Shown: piece by piece, positions 1-11,350 of the stretch
How positions within the stretch are numbered: position 1 is the first letter of the stretch
Layout of the letters: each line of letters starts with the position of its first letter
From: Moringa oleifera
Lineage: Eukaryota; Streptophyta; Magnoliopsida; Brassicales; Moringaceae
DNA: 64,000 bases
NCBI GenBank assembly: GCA_021397835.1
Contig: JAJFZO010000345.1
Location: forward strand, 1,054,001 to 1,118,000
Reading direction: 5' to 3'
Position numbers and translations under genes: made by a program
Notes under the pieces: model-generated
What the model saw: only the letters and a program-made list of their open reading frames with translations
What the model was told of the DNA's origin: nothing
The model's database searches: none

Positions 1-15
1 AAAAAAAAGTGGAAA

Positions 16-600
16 ATGCTATTTGAAGGGAAAACTTACGAGCCAAAGCCTATCGACTGTAGTATTGCGTTGCATCGAGCATTAAGATTAGCTAGTTTTA
101 TTATCCCTAACGAGCCAATTCATGTTATAATCAAAACTAAAAGTCAACTTGCAGAAGAGCTTTCTTACCTCTTAATCAACATGATAGGAGATTCACACAT
201 GGAGGAGAGAGATTGCGATCCATCCATGTCCCCTACGATTTTCTTTGAATAATTAAACGACAACTGGACTACCAATAATTTTCACTATTGAAAAAAATGT
301 GAATTTCTAACTTTATGTTTAAATTTGATCACTACTAATGAATGCACTCATTTATTTTCACCCAATATTTGTTGTGTTTTTCACCCTTTCATTCTCATTC
401 ATTTTCAAGCATCCAAATAAGATATTCCTATTTTCATCTTCAGGGTCACATATGATGGATATCCAATGCTATAAATGTTAATTTTGAATCGAATCCTAAA
501 GAATTTTTATATCAAGATGATTCTGAATTAGAAAAAAATGGTGAAGAACATATATTGCCCCTAGATTTATCAAGAATGATTAAACAATAGGGAAAAATTA
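16..600 (+). pseudogene. Retrotransposon region upstream of reverse transcriptase
   Basis: Positions 16-252 form a 78-residue open frame that I cannot match to a named domain. It probably belongs to the region between gag/protease and reverse transcriptase. From about 475 the frame reads into a segment typical of the acidic linker before the reverse transcriptase of Tat elements, including the piece NVNFESNPKEF and then LPLDLSRMIKQ before a stop. The stretch 253-470 shows no clear coding homology. The assignment rests mostly on position within the element. Confidence 0.5.
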
Positions 601-1660
601 TGTCGCATGATGAGTTCATAAAGACCATTAATTTAGGAAATAAAACAGAAAAAATGGAAGCAAAAGTTAGGATTACTTTGTCTTCCAACATAACAGAAGA
701 GTTGATAAAATTGGTAAGGGAATATTCAAATGTGTTTGCACAGTCGTATAAAGATATGCTAGGTTGGATAGTAGTATCGTCGAGTATAAATTACCACTAA
801 AATCAGGATGTCCACCAGATCAACAAAAGCTAAGAAGAATAAAGCTAAGTGTTGTTAAAGATTAAAAAATAGGTGCAAAAGCAATTAGATGCAGTGTTTA
901 TTGCTGTGGCATGTTACCCAGAACGGGTAGCTAATATAGTCCTAGTACTAAAGAAAGATCGCAAGGTATGAATGTGTGTGGATTACAAAGACCTTAATTG
1001 AGCAAGTCCCACAGATAATTTTTCGTTGCCGCATATCAACACTCTTGTGGATAATACAGCCAAATATTCTTTATTTTCTTTCATGGATGGATAGTCGAGA
1101 TATAATCAAATAAAAATGGCATCAGAGGATATGGAAACATTTGTCACCATTTGGGAAACATTTTGCTATCGTGTAATGCTGTTTGGGTTGAAAAATGTCA
1201 GCTCAACTTACCAATGCGCTATGATAACCTTATTTCATGATATGATGCATAAAACAATTGAAGTCTATGTTGATGACATGATAGCCAAATCTAGAAAGAT
1301 GAAGATCATGTGGAGGATTTAAGAAAATTTTTTGAAAGACTTTAGAATATGAGTTATGGTTGAATCTGAATAAGTGCACTTTTGGCATGAAATCAAAAAA
1401 GCTATTAGGCTTTATTGTAAGTGCGAAAGGTATTGAAGTCGTTCCTGACAAAGTCATGACGATTTAGAATTTGCCACCACCAAAAACAGTGAAAGAAATA
1501 TGGAGCTTTTTGGGAAGTTTGAATTATATTTGAAGATTTATAGCCCAATTGACAAACATACGTGATCCCATATTCAAGATGTTGAGAAAAAATTATCCTG
1601 GTGAATGGGATAAAAAATGCTAAATAGCCTTCGATAAAATAAAAGGGTTTCTACCCAAAC
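600..1660 (+). pseudogene. Ty3/gypsy reverse transcriptase (broken)
   Basis: Positions 600-800 hold the pre-RT segment, with the family pattern NLG...LVREYSNVFAQSYKDM. The polymerase follows in changing frames: VDYKDLN near 975-995, SLFSFMDG near 1074, the palm segment VMLFGLKN near 1176, and the catalytic YVDD box at 1266-1277. Next come the thumb/connection blocks around KCTFG and LLGFIVS (1370-1425) and the FLGSLNYI region near 1507-1530. RNA-templated DNA synthesis would be its role in an intact element. Here stops interrupt it at several places (for example within MDG*SRYNQ and near 1465) and there are frameshifts, so it cannot be functional. Confidence 0.9.
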
Positions 1661-2030
1661 CTCTGATTTCGATGCCTCCAATTCTAGGGAAGCCACTAAT
1701 TTTGTATTTGACCATGTGCGAAAGATCATTGGGTTGTGTATTAGTGCAACAAAATGAGTATAGCAAGAAAGAATATGTTATTTATTACTTGAGCAAAAAG
1801 TTCATTGATTATGAGTCAAAATATTCATCAATTAAAAAGATTTATTTCGCATTGGCTTGGGCTACATATAAACTTCATCAATATTTATTGAGCCACACGA
1901 CGTGGATGATTGCAAAGTTAGATCCCATTAAGTATTTGCTTGAAAAACCTTCGTTATTCGACAAGTTGGCTAGGTGGGAAGTACCTAAAAGGCGATCAAA
2001 GGAACTGCCATAGCAGACTTTTTAGCTAAT
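1660..2030 (+). pseudogene. Retroviral-type RNase H domain (first)
   Basis: The frame 1672-2013 contains GKPLILYLTM, then RSLGCVLVQQNE, YVIYYLSKKF, YSSIKKIYFALAWA and LARWEV. This is the standard RNase H module joined to the reverse transcriptase of Ty3/gypsy elements; it removes the RNA strand of the RNA:DNA hybrid. Remnants of the segment that normally follows (about 1980-2040) are frameshifted. The domain is the longest clean stretch of the polyprotein here but sits between broken neighbours. Confidence 0.85.
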
Positions 2031-2129
2031 CTTTGCTAATGAAAACTACCAATCGATAAGGTTTGATTTTCTAGATGAGGACTTAATGGCAATGATGCCT
2101 GTAGACAAAGAGGAAAGGTCAAACACTTG

Positions 2130-2665
2130 AAAAATGTATTTTGATAAGGCATCAGTATTCTGGGGCATAGGATTGGCGTAATCCTAAAGTCACTAAATGA
2201 ACAGTATTCTCCATTCATAGCTCCATTAGATTTCAATTCCAGTAATAATGTGGCTAAGTATGAAGCCTACATCATGCGATTAAAAGCTACAATAAAGAAA
2301 AAAGTGGCAAAGTTGGGTATATTTGGGGATTCTACTTTGGTTATATATCAACTAAAGGGAGAATAGATGATAAGATATCCTGAGTTAGTTCATTAATACA
2401 AGTTGGCTAAAGAATTACTTAAGAGCTTCAAAGAAGTCAATTTCAACTATCTCTTTAAAGACAAAAATCAAATGGTGGATGCATTAGCAACGTTGGCTTT
2501 CATATTTCAAGTGACAGAGGCTTTGCAAGTCTTGCTAATCAAAATGAGTATTTTAGACTCTCTAGTGCACTACTTAGTGATTGAGGAAGAAAAAGATGGC
2601 AATCCATGGTATCATGACATTCAAATTTATGTTAAGGATCAACAATACCCAGAGAGGCATTAGAG
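2130..2665 (+). pseudogene. Second RNase H domain (Tat/Ogre type)
   Basis: After the first RNase H, a second RNase H fold can be followed: YFDKAS near 2139, NVAKYEAYIMRLKA near 2248-2290, the GDSTLVIYQLKG block near 2328-2363, and then NQMVDALATLAF near 2467-2502 inside the open frame 2403-2663. The residues of the D/E/D catalytic set appear in the DKAS, KYEA and GDST motifs. A second such domain separates the Tat clade from other Ty3/gypsy clades, which have one. One stop follows QLKGE. A short connecting segment leads to the integrase. Confidence 0.85.
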
Positions 2666-3899
2666 AATGACAAGAGAACCTTGAGGAGTTTAGCCTTGAA
2701 TTTAATACTAGAGGGGGAAATGCTTTACAAAAAAAAAAAAAAAAAAGCTTTGATCAAACTCTATTAAGATGTGTTGATGTAAGTGAGGCTCAAGTAATCT
2801 TAAGAGAAGTCCATGAAGGTACTTTTAGAACACATCCTAGCAAACTCGTAATGGCTAGACAAATTATGAGGGCAAGTTATTATTAGCTAACAATAGAAAA
2901 GGATCACATCTAATATGTGAGAAAGTGCCACAAATGCCAAATTTATGCTGATAAGATACATGTGTTGCCATCCCCTCTACACGTAATGAATGGACCTTGG
3001 CCATTTTCAATGTGAGATTTTAATGTCATCGAGCCCATTACCCCAAAAGCTTATAATGGACATAGATTTATCGTAGTATTGATTGATTACTTCACAAAAT
3101 GGGTGGAAGTTGGTTCTTTTGCAAATGTTACTCAGGTTGTGGTCAATCATTTTATAAAAAAGAAATCATTTGTTAAGACAACCTGCCAGAACGAATCATC
3201 CCAGATGATGCATAAAATCTAAATAGTAAGGTTATGAAAGAGATTTATGAATAATTTAAGATTCAACATCATAATTCAATAGCCTACCATCCTAAAATGA
3301 ATTAGGGAGAAGAAGTGGTGAATAAAAACATCAAGAAGATAGTGCAAAAAATGACAATAATCTATAAAGATTGGCACAAAATGCTACCCTTCGCATTACA
3401 TGCTTATAAGACTACAATAAGAACCTTTATTGAGGCAACTCCTTATTCATTGGTATATGGAATGAAAGCTATATTGCCTATAGAAGTTGAGATTCCTTCA
3501 TTAAGAGTGCTCATAGAATCTAAATTGGAATAAGTAAAGTGGTTCAAAGCATAATATGAATAGTTAAACTTGATTGACGAGAAACCCCTTAAAGTTATTT
3601 GCCATGGGTAGTTGTACTAAAGCATAACAGAAAAAGCATATAATGAGGGAGTATGCCTAAGAGTATGTAGAGAAGCTGATTTAGCATTGAAGAAGATTCT
3701 TGAGAATGTTTTAGATCCCCGAGGCAAATATGGACCAAATTGGAAAGGCCCATATGCTGTAAATAAAGCATTCTCTAGAGGAGCCTTGATCCTAGCTGAA
3801 ATGGATGGTGATGATCTCCCTAAATCGATTAATTCAGATATTGTAAAGAAGTATTACACTGAAAAAGGGGCAGTTTGTCTTCAAAGGAGGAATAAATAG
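2666..3899 (+). pseudogene. Ty3/gypsy integrase (broken)
   Basis: The HHCC zinc-binding part is visible at about 2760-2950: VHEG, RTHPSK and CHKC. The catalytic core follows from WPFSM at about 2998. The first catalytic aspartate position (3022-3024) reads Asn, FNVIEP, where the family has Asp-Val-Ile. The second Asp is kept in a PDDA context near 3205, and the Glu near 3310 precedes NKNIKK. The core tail 3315-3533 includes KDWHKMLPFALHAYKT and TPYSLVYGM. The C-terminal GPY-type module is at 3687-3899 (YGPNWKGPYAV, GALILAEMDGDD). Several stops interrupt the region. An 18-base A run at 2729-2746 sits in the linker just before the HHCC part. Confidence 0.88.
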
Positions 3900-5489
3900 T
3901 GCTGGAATCATTCCCTAGTGAAAAAGAAGAAAAAGAAAAAAAAATCAATGGTTGTACATTTGCCAGAAGATCTGGGTTGAAATTAATGTTCAAACTTTTT
4001 TTCAGATGATAAGAGTATCTAAAAAAAGGGAGCTCCTTGGGTCAGATTTGGATGGATGAATAGCATTGAAATGTTTATTGTTCTTTATATTAGGCCCTAT
4101 TATCATTCATCGTGACTTTTGATCTAATTTATCATAAAAGTCATTTCAAATATTTTCTATTTAGTTACTAGATTATATTTTAACCAGATATCCTTTCCTC
4201 ACAAAAAATTCCTACAAGATATTTGTTGTCCAAATTATCGTTGCAAATATGAATCGATAAAGGAATGTCAATTCTAAAACTAAATAGTAATCAAATTTAA
4301 TGAAGTTATGACATTTTTGAAGCAATGAGTTGCATGTTGCAAATTGATGAAGATAAATCTAGAATGGATAGGAATCTTATTGATCCCTAGTGGAGTTAAA
4401 AATACAAGCAAAAATCTGATTTGTCAAGAACATTAAGATTCACTAACATCAAAGGGATCATAAATCTAAAGTCATTGTCAGAATCAAATTCATTGATGTG
4501 ATAAACCTCAAGAAAGAAAAAGTTTACAATAAAATTACTGAAAAATGATTGCTCTTATTTCAAAAAAAAAAAAAAAGAAGAAAAATGGGAAGAGAAAAAA
4601 AAAAAGAAGAAAAGGGAGAAAGAAAGAGAGGAAAAAGGAAAACAAGAAGAAAGACGATCTGAAAAGGAAAAGAAAAGTGATTATTGCATCTGCATAAACA
4701 TGTATACATAATGCATTTCACATTTTATCCTAAAAAAAGTGGGAAGAGCCTGTTGATGAAGGCATAAACAATCACTTAAATAGATCGTTTAGTTTTCTCA
4801 TTTAAAAAAAAAAAAACAAGACACTCCTTTCCCATAATTATCACAATTGTCAATGATTTTTTTATTAATGAAGATAGTTGTCATTGAATATTTTTCAGTA
4901 GATAGAATTCTTTAGATTTTTTAAAATAATTGTCAGTGGACAAAATCTTTTCCAGCTCCTAGAATAGTTATCAATGGACGAAACTCTTGATCAGAATAGC
5001 TATCAATGCACAAAAACTCTTCGAATTTTCTAATACAATCATTAGTGGAAGAAACCATTAAATTATAGAATGACCATCCTTGAAGCGATTTTAGATTTTT
5101 CGAAGTTGATACCGTCCTTAAAATGGAGCTTTCCATTTTCAAAGTTGATGCTATCCTTAGAAGGGAGCTTTCTGTTCTCAAAGTTGATATCGTCCTTAGA
5201 ACGAAGCTTTCTATTTTCAAAGTTGATGTCGCTATTAGAACGAAACCCTTTACATTTATTTATTTATTCATTGTTAATATTTAGTTGAGGTCATCATTAA
5301 AATGGAGCCTTTTAGATTTCTCGAAGCATCGTCAAGTATTGTTGAATAAAACATATGGAAACTATTCGATCTCCCCTAAGATCGTGATATTTACAACGTT
5401 ACAGTCTTGTTGCATACAACCAAAAAAGAGAGATGAGAATTCAAGAAAACCAAGTAAAGAGAGCAAAGAGGCAAAAGTTCCCAAGCATT
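3900..5489 (+). other. Spacer between pol and 3' LTR
   Basis: There is no coding homology. Tat elements commonly have a long non-coding segment here. It holds an almost pure purine stretch at about 4561-4680 (A-rich with GAA and GGAAA motifs), imperfect 40-50 base repeats at about 4880-5060 containing TATCAATGGACGAAA-like units, and a cleaner 39-base repeat at 5090-5250. The open frames at 4933-5220 (minus) and 5070-5288 (plus) arise from the repeats and are not genes. Confidence 0.7.
5090..5255. repeat. 39-bp minisatellite, about 4 copies
   Basis: The word AAGTTGAT recurs at about 5103, 5142, 5181 and 5220, a period of 39 bases. Each unit continues with CCTTAGAA...GAGCTTTC variants. It lies in the retrotransposon's pol-LTR spacer. 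Because 39 is a multiple of three, the array reads as a repetitive open frame on both strands. Confidence 0.8.
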
Positions 5490-5500
5490 GGGGGCAAAAT
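5490..5500 (+). other. Polypurine tract of the retrotransposon
   Basis: GGGGGCAAAA follows CATT and directly precedes the inferred LTR start. A G-rich then A-rich run in this position is the expected primer for plus-strand DNA synthesis in LTR retroelements. The placement agrees with the TATAGACACCC start that follows. Confidence 0.65.
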
Positions 5501-5516
5501 TAGCTATAGACACCCA

Positions 5517-5650
5517 TTTTGTAGCAATATTGCAATGCTGCCAGTGTTGCCAATTTTGTAATGCTACAAATTATGCAATGCTGCGAATTCTGCAATGATA
5601 CTAATTCTGCAATACTACCAATTCTATGATGCTATAATGTTACCTATTGC
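5517..5650. repeat. Short degenerate repeats in LTR U3
   Basis: Units of about 15-22 bases built on AATTCTGCAATGCTACC variants occur six or seven times just upstream of the TATA box. Short tandem motifs in this place can be enhancer-like in LTR elements. Here that is only an inference from position. Confidence 0.5.
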
Positions 5651-5678
5651 TGTATTAAATGGAGGCTAGGCCAAGGTC

Positions 5679-5686
5679 TATAAATA
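5679..5686 (+). promoter_or_regulatory. TATA box of the LTR promoter
   Basis: TATAAATA lies about 175 bases inside the inferred LTR, preceded by GGCCAAGGTC and followed by a CC-rich stretch. This is the usual arrangement for the U3 promoter of plant LTR elements. Activity is not implied. Confidence 0.5.
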
Positions 5687-7488
5687 CCCACCTTAGCCAA
5701 GAGCTTAACTAGGAAGTGGTGGGGGATTTTTTGAGAGGTTGTGTAGAGGAGGACATGTGAAGAAGAGTTTTAAGTTTGAAGAATATTTAGAGAAAGTTAT
5801 AAAAGGGGGATAGTGGTGTAAAAAGAGTTGGAGAGATTTTTTTTGGTGAGGAGAGATTTGAAAGATAAATTTTCAAATACTACTTCCTCTTGAATAACAA
5901 GGTAACCTTTTTTAAGATTTTATCATTACTTTTTTTCTTTTATTTTTTATTTTTTATGAATATTTCCTTTCATTCATTTACTTAATTGTTATTATATATG
6001 TCTATATATATATATATATATATTTATTCCTCTTGCACACATGTATCCTTTTACTTATTTATATGTTATTCTCACTTGCATTTTTGTTTACCTTGCATAT
6101 TGATGTATTTATATTTCTCTATTTACAAATACACATAATTTTTCAATACTTTCATGTTGAATACATGAAAAGTTAAGAAATTAAAAAATGGATAGTGTGT
6201 GAAAGTAATAAGCAAAAAGCTAAAATTTAATAGGAAATGGATGAGATGTGATATATAAAGTAAAAAAAAGAAAATGAAGCAACAGTGGTTAGAGGGGTAG
6301 CATATGCTTTCATATTGAATACATGAAATTGCTTGAAAGAACAAAAAAAGAAAAAAAAAGATAAAAACATAAGTAACTTTAAGATATTAAGGTTGTTTTA
6401 AAATAATAAATTTAGATTGTTCATAACATAAAATTATTAGGTAAATTAAGTTTTATTTTTATTTTTTTACTCAATTTTAAACTATGTTTTCAAAAAAGAT
6501 GAAATCAATTTGATGTTATTTTAATTTCTTAAAAAGAGTAAAATAAAGCATACTTTAAATTTTTAAGAGCATAGAATCATTCAAAAGAGTTATTCTGTTA
6601 AAAAAAATTATTTTAGAAATAATAATATGAGTTTTAAGCTTTTGAGAAATATGAAAAAATACCAAAAGATATTTTCATATTTCTTATGTGAGAATTATTT
6701 TTCTTAAAAGTAAAATAAATAAAAATATGTATTTTTAATTTTTGAGGGATATAAAAAATCTCAAGAGAGAAATTACAAAAGTTGAATTTAAGGCCTATAT
6801 TTAAAATATCAATTATTAATTATTTGCGTGCGTTAGGGTCATGAGACTTTAAAATTATTTATATGTTATACATAATGTGGCTATACATGTGCATCAAAAT
6901 GTCATTGAATTCACATGAATCACAACAAAAAATATTTTGAGGATTAGGGGGTTGAACAAGAGTGAGACTTCTATATTCTCCATTATAAAAAAATGTTTTA
7001 AGATTAGAGGTTAAGCAAGTGCAAAACCTCTACATCTTCTCTCATAAAATGATTTCAGAAATTAAAGGTAAAATAAGAGTTAAATTTTATATTCCCCAAA
7101 ACATTAAAATTTCGTTTATTTTCATATCATGTACATTTCTTTTCAAACATATGTTTGGGAATCAATTTTAAAAATCAAATAAATTTCAAAACCAAAAAAT
7201 AATCATGATCAATTGGTACCAATTTTTGGCGCCATGGGGGTGGGTGATCCTTCCTCACGCATAATCGACTCTCGAACCCATATTTTTAATTTGAAAAGAC
7301 CAATGTTGCCTTATTTATTTTTTAAAAAACAAATGAATTTTGGTGTCGAATCACAGCATAAAAAGGATTTGTGGCAACTCCTTTTATTTTTATTCTCGAA
7401 AATCTTTTTGAAAGAAAATCACCCAAAATATTATATTGTTTTGAAGCCGCTTCAAGAATTCAACCTTTGCCAAAGATAAGTTGTGACA

Positions 7489-8160
7489 TTTTCCATCACT
7501 CTTTGTCCTTTTGTTAAGTGGATCAGTGAGCTCATTACATCTTGCTCTTAGTGGTTTGTTGTTTATAAGGGTTGGGGTTCAACTTCTCTGATTATTTCTC
7601 AGTCACTTCTCAGACATCTGAGGGTGGCCCAATCAAGACTTGATGTTAGCTTCCTTCTGACAAGCATTTCACGAAGGCTTGAAAAACACCTACCAATTAG
7701 TCGATCCTCTTATTAAACTGGTCAAGGTTACTTAGGTTGAGGTATTCTAGTTGCTTGAACTGTGAGTGTTGGATTACTAGTGAAAAGTTTATGCTCGAGT
7801 ACGAGTTATGTCTCTTACTTGGCTCTATGGGTTATTTTGGGAAGGGTAGAAGCCTTTTGTGCCACTTGTGTTGGGGCAGTAGAGGCTTACATGAGGCAGC
7901 TAAAATAAGGCACCCAAGTGAGGGTGATAAAAGGCATTCTCTCCCTTCATTGAGGTTGACAAGGCTAGAAGTTAGGAAACTATGGCCTCAATGCTAACCA
8001 CTACTATCCATTGGTTCATTAGTGGCTACTGACTTAACGAACGTGTCTTACTTGGAGACCTTGCTTTTCGACCAATACGGTTCCCACATTTTATTCTCGA
8101 TGGAGTAGACCCAAACCATTAAAGCTCTGACATTGTCCTAAGTTAATAAGTGGAAATTGC
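7489..8160. other. GC-richer unassigned island after the LTR
   Basis: This block is clearly less AT-rich than its surroundings. It contains an 86-residue open frame at 7737-7997 with several Cys residues. I do not recognise the frame and it shows no complete zinc-knuckle spacing. It may be the remnant of another transposon into which the gypsy element inserted. No function is proposed. Confidence 0.35.
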
Positions 8161-9440
8161 AATACAATGAGATAAAGGCGTTAATGATCAAGTTAAATGA
8201 CAATCAAGTTAATTGATGAACAAATTGAGCATATATACAACTACAATTTTATTTATTTTTTTGATTTATTATTTGTAAATAACATAATTATATCATTATA
8301 ATTACATTTTAATATATAAAATAAATCAAGAAAAATTTTCAAATTTGAGTTGATAGGAGCATGAAGAGCTTAAATTAAGTTTAGAAGAATTTTTGAAACG
8401 TGAATGTGTAAAAATATGGTATTTATAAATATTAATTTTTAATCAGCTAAAATATCCTTATCAAAAACTAATCTATTATGATTATTGAGAGGAATTAACT
8501 AGTGTTCATATGTTATTTAAAATTAATTGCTCATTTGAATAAATTCACTTTTAAAGATTTATTGTTATATAACTGTAAGAGTAAAATTATGATTAACATA
8601 AGAGAGTTATTAAAAAATATGTCACGTTAGAGTTGCAATTGTATTTGTGATAATTTGTAAAAGTAAGAAAAAGAATAATTGCATAACGATCCATTAAATA
8701 TTATAAAAAATAATTATGCACATAGATATAACCAATCAAAGAAATATATATAGTTTTGCTTAAGTATACCAGTTTGGAATTTTATTTTTATTATTTTTTT
8801 CTTTTCTCTTAATTCAGTTTCATGCTTTCTCTCTGAAAAGCTTTTTTTTTTCTCTCATCAATCATGTCTTATCCTAATTTCAAGTTTTTTTTTATTTCTT
8901 TCTAATTTTTTTTGGAAGTACTATTTTCTCAGATATTGCTGCAAATGAGAAGATGGATATTTTCTTTTCTCCAAATTTGTTTAAATGGATGTTAGGTTTG
9001 AATGGCACAAAGCAAAACTTTACACATGTTGAGACGATACAATTAAAAGTTCCAAATTAGTATATGATTGCAAAAAAAATTATTTTGATGTTTATTTGGT
9101 ATAATTCAATATATATTAATATTTTAATAGTATTACTTTCATTTTAATAAATTTAAATTTAACTAACTTGCGAAATTATCATAACATGGAGTAACGATTT
9201 TTACATAAGTATTGCATAGATTATACTTTAATTAATATGAATATTTAAAAAGTTAGCACACTCTAAAAGCTTTTCTTTCTTTGTAAAACATCTTCAAAGT
9301 TACAAATCACATGTATCATTGAGCTTAAGTTAAGAGAGACAAAAAAAAAAAAAAAAATTCTTCACGCCCAATATAATAAGGGCCTCTACCAAGCCCTAAG
9401 ATATATTAATGCAGTAAAGTATACTAAAGATACTCAATAT
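8161..9440. other. AT-rich intergenic DNA, no feature seen
   Basis: Long A/T runs and short imperfect repeats only. No open frame with recognisable homology and no RNA gene were found. Confidence 0.5.
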
Positions 9441-9455
9441 ATGGACTAATATATT

Positions 9456-9456
9456 A

Positions 9457-9498
<42 letters not shown>

Positions 9499-9499
9499 C
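9456..9499. repeat. Compound (GT)n(AT)n microsatellite
   Basis: About ten GT repeats pass directly into about twelve AT repeats. Compound dinucleotide tracts of this kind are common in plant intergenic DNA. Confidence 0.95.
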
Positions 9500-11350
9500 A
9501 TTCAAACTCGATCAAAAAATTTATTATTTAGTTTGAATCCAAATAATGTATATGACTCCTAGCAACGACTAGCAAAATAAAAAAACATTAATTGAGCTTC
9601 ATGCTGTTTTGATTTAATGAACTAGTGATGTGGTGACTGATCATCAGTAAAGAGGTGTCAAAGGAATGATACTTAAAGTGATGTGTTTCACCATTAAATG
9701 GATGAGTTTTTTGATCACATGGACAACAAAGTTAATGGCCTATAAAAGGCAAAAAAGTATGCTTCATTGTGTGAGTTTGAGAGTTCTTACTTCATATTGT
9801 CTAAAAATTGAGCAAAGTTGAGAGTGTTTGTTTGATAGCTTGGGTTATGGTTTGCGTTTCACTTACATTTGATCTTGTGTATGAGCTTTGTCAGAGATAT
9901 TGATTAATTAAATAATGTATTCAAGCTCAACTATACCAACATACCCTTTTACTTCTCTCTATAAGCCACCTAAACTGCATTTAATTATTGTAGTCTTTTA
10001 ATACTAGTATCTCAACAATTTCAACTATTAATAGTCTTCAGCTTAACACAAACATATATGTTTGTTACATTCCTTTGTTGCTCATTTGTGTTCATGTTTT
10101 ATTATCTTTTTTAAAACAATGGAAGTATTTTTGTTTTCCCTTTTTATTATTGGTGGCTTTCTTAATAGATTAGTGTTGAATAGTTAGATAGGTGGAATTG
10201 AGCTCATCTCAACCGTCTTAGTCTTTGATACTTAATTTTCTAGAAGGAATTGAAATCAACAATTCGTTTATCTATTAGTTGATTAGTATTTTAGTAGTTA
10301 TTTTAGATAGAATTAAAATCAACAATTTGTCTATCTACCATTGATATCGTGGTGTTATGTCTTGGTTGGTATATTCTTATGGTAAAGACTATCAAAGACA
10401 AAAACTTTATAATGTCAAGAGATAAGTTAACTAAAGTTGATGGATTATGGTAGGTGATTAAGAAGAAGGGTGATAGTAGACATATACATGCTTTTTTGTT
10501 CCAATAATTTCAGATAGTTTTGTCTTGCTCTTTTCTATGGTTTACATTTAGGAAGAGAAAAAGATTGTGAGATACAGAGTTGAAAACAACCAATTTATGA
10601 GAGTGGGAACTAATTAAAGCTCAAGCTAATGCAACTAAAATCGGCTTCATAAAAGTAATAAAATTATAATTAGGGTACTAAAATGAATCCTAAGGGAGGA
10701 ATTATTCTTACTCTCTATAAAAATATGAAAAATAGCATCCGTGTTTTATATTATAATATATCCTTAATTACTTCCAAAAGGATGTTGTTGCTTGAAAGGT
10801 TAGGGTTTTGATCATGGCATCACCTAACTAAGACTATGCCATTTCCTGTTTGATTACTAGCAAAGTTGTGGAGAAACAAAGATTAGAAGTCCAAAATAAG
10901 TGACTTTGCTATCAGGTCATGGATTGTGACCTATCATTTGCCGTGGTCACCTATGGATGACCATTCCTTCAGAAACTTAAAACTAAACAACTTATGGCTA
11001 AATAAATCAATGTGGTCCTCCTCATATCATATCTAAAACCGACGAAACAATATTCACCACTAAAAGAAGATCTACTAAAACAACACAACAACCTTTCTAT
11101 AGTCTTTTCAATAAAACTTTCACACTCTCTTGAGCTAACACTCTCAATCTTTTTAAAGAAAATTAAAGTGTTTCACTCTCAAAGAAGGAAAAGCAATTTT
11201 CTCTAAAAACTCCTCTTTAGAAATTCTCACTAGTAAAATCTCTCCAAAGTTTATAGCTAAAAACACGCAACTTACACCATGAAAATCTTGGTTCCATTCT
11301 CCTTCAATCAAAGGGGTATAAAAATGATGGGTACACGCCATTGATTTAAG
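9500..11350. other. Unassigned; possible LTR-like fragments
   Basis: A TATA-like CCTATAAAAGGC at about 9739-9750 is followed by a leader-like stretch, GAGTTTGAGAGTTC and TTGAGAGTGTTTG. In the opposite orientation, GGCGTGTACCCATC and GAGAGTGTTAGCTC occur between 11345 and 11120. Both look like promoter/R-region remnants of LTR elements, but no polypurine tract, primer site or coding domain supports this. The open frames at 11012-11206 and 11153-11341 overlap on opposite strands and are probably chance. Confidence 0.25.

Larger units (their letters stand above)
1..7488 (+). mobile_element. Ty3/gypsy LTR retrotransposon, Tat clade, 3' part, decayed
   Basis: The order linker, reverse transcriptase, RNase H, second RNase H, integrase, long spacer, polypurine tract and LTR can be followed on the plus strand. 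Two consecutive RNase H domains are characteristic of the plant Tat/Ogre lineage of Ty3/gypsy elements. The 5' LTR, gag and protease lie outside the window. Many stops and frameshifts show that it no longer codes for a polyprotein. The LTR limits (about 5504 to 7488) are inferred from the polypurine tract on the left and a ...TGACA end on the right. They could be wrong by tens of bases because the second LTR is not available for comparison. Confidence 0.9.
5504..7488 (+). repeat. 3' LTR of the Tat-type element
   Basis: The start at about 5504 (TATAGACACCC; this group usually starts TGTAGACACCC) follows the polypurine tract. A TATAAATA box at 5679-5686 fits an LTR promoter. The right end is read as TTGTGACA at 7481-7488. 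The segment 7220-7480, containing GGCGCCATGGG, CGCATAATCGACTC and GTGGCAACTCC, resembles the conserved 3' part of Tat LTRs. The central 5900-7150 part is AT-rich with a TA microsatellite near 6003-6022. The length of about 2 kb is plausible for the clade. The first base pair differs from canonical TG, probably by mutation. Confidence 0.6.

Noticed and set aside
7226..7250. TGGCGCC resembling a tRNA primer-binding site after an LTR
   Set aside because: The surrounding words (ATAATCGACTC, GTGGCAACTCC) look like the conserved inner 3' part of Tat LTRs. A better LTR end (TGACA) is at 7488, and no gag-like sequence follows either position.
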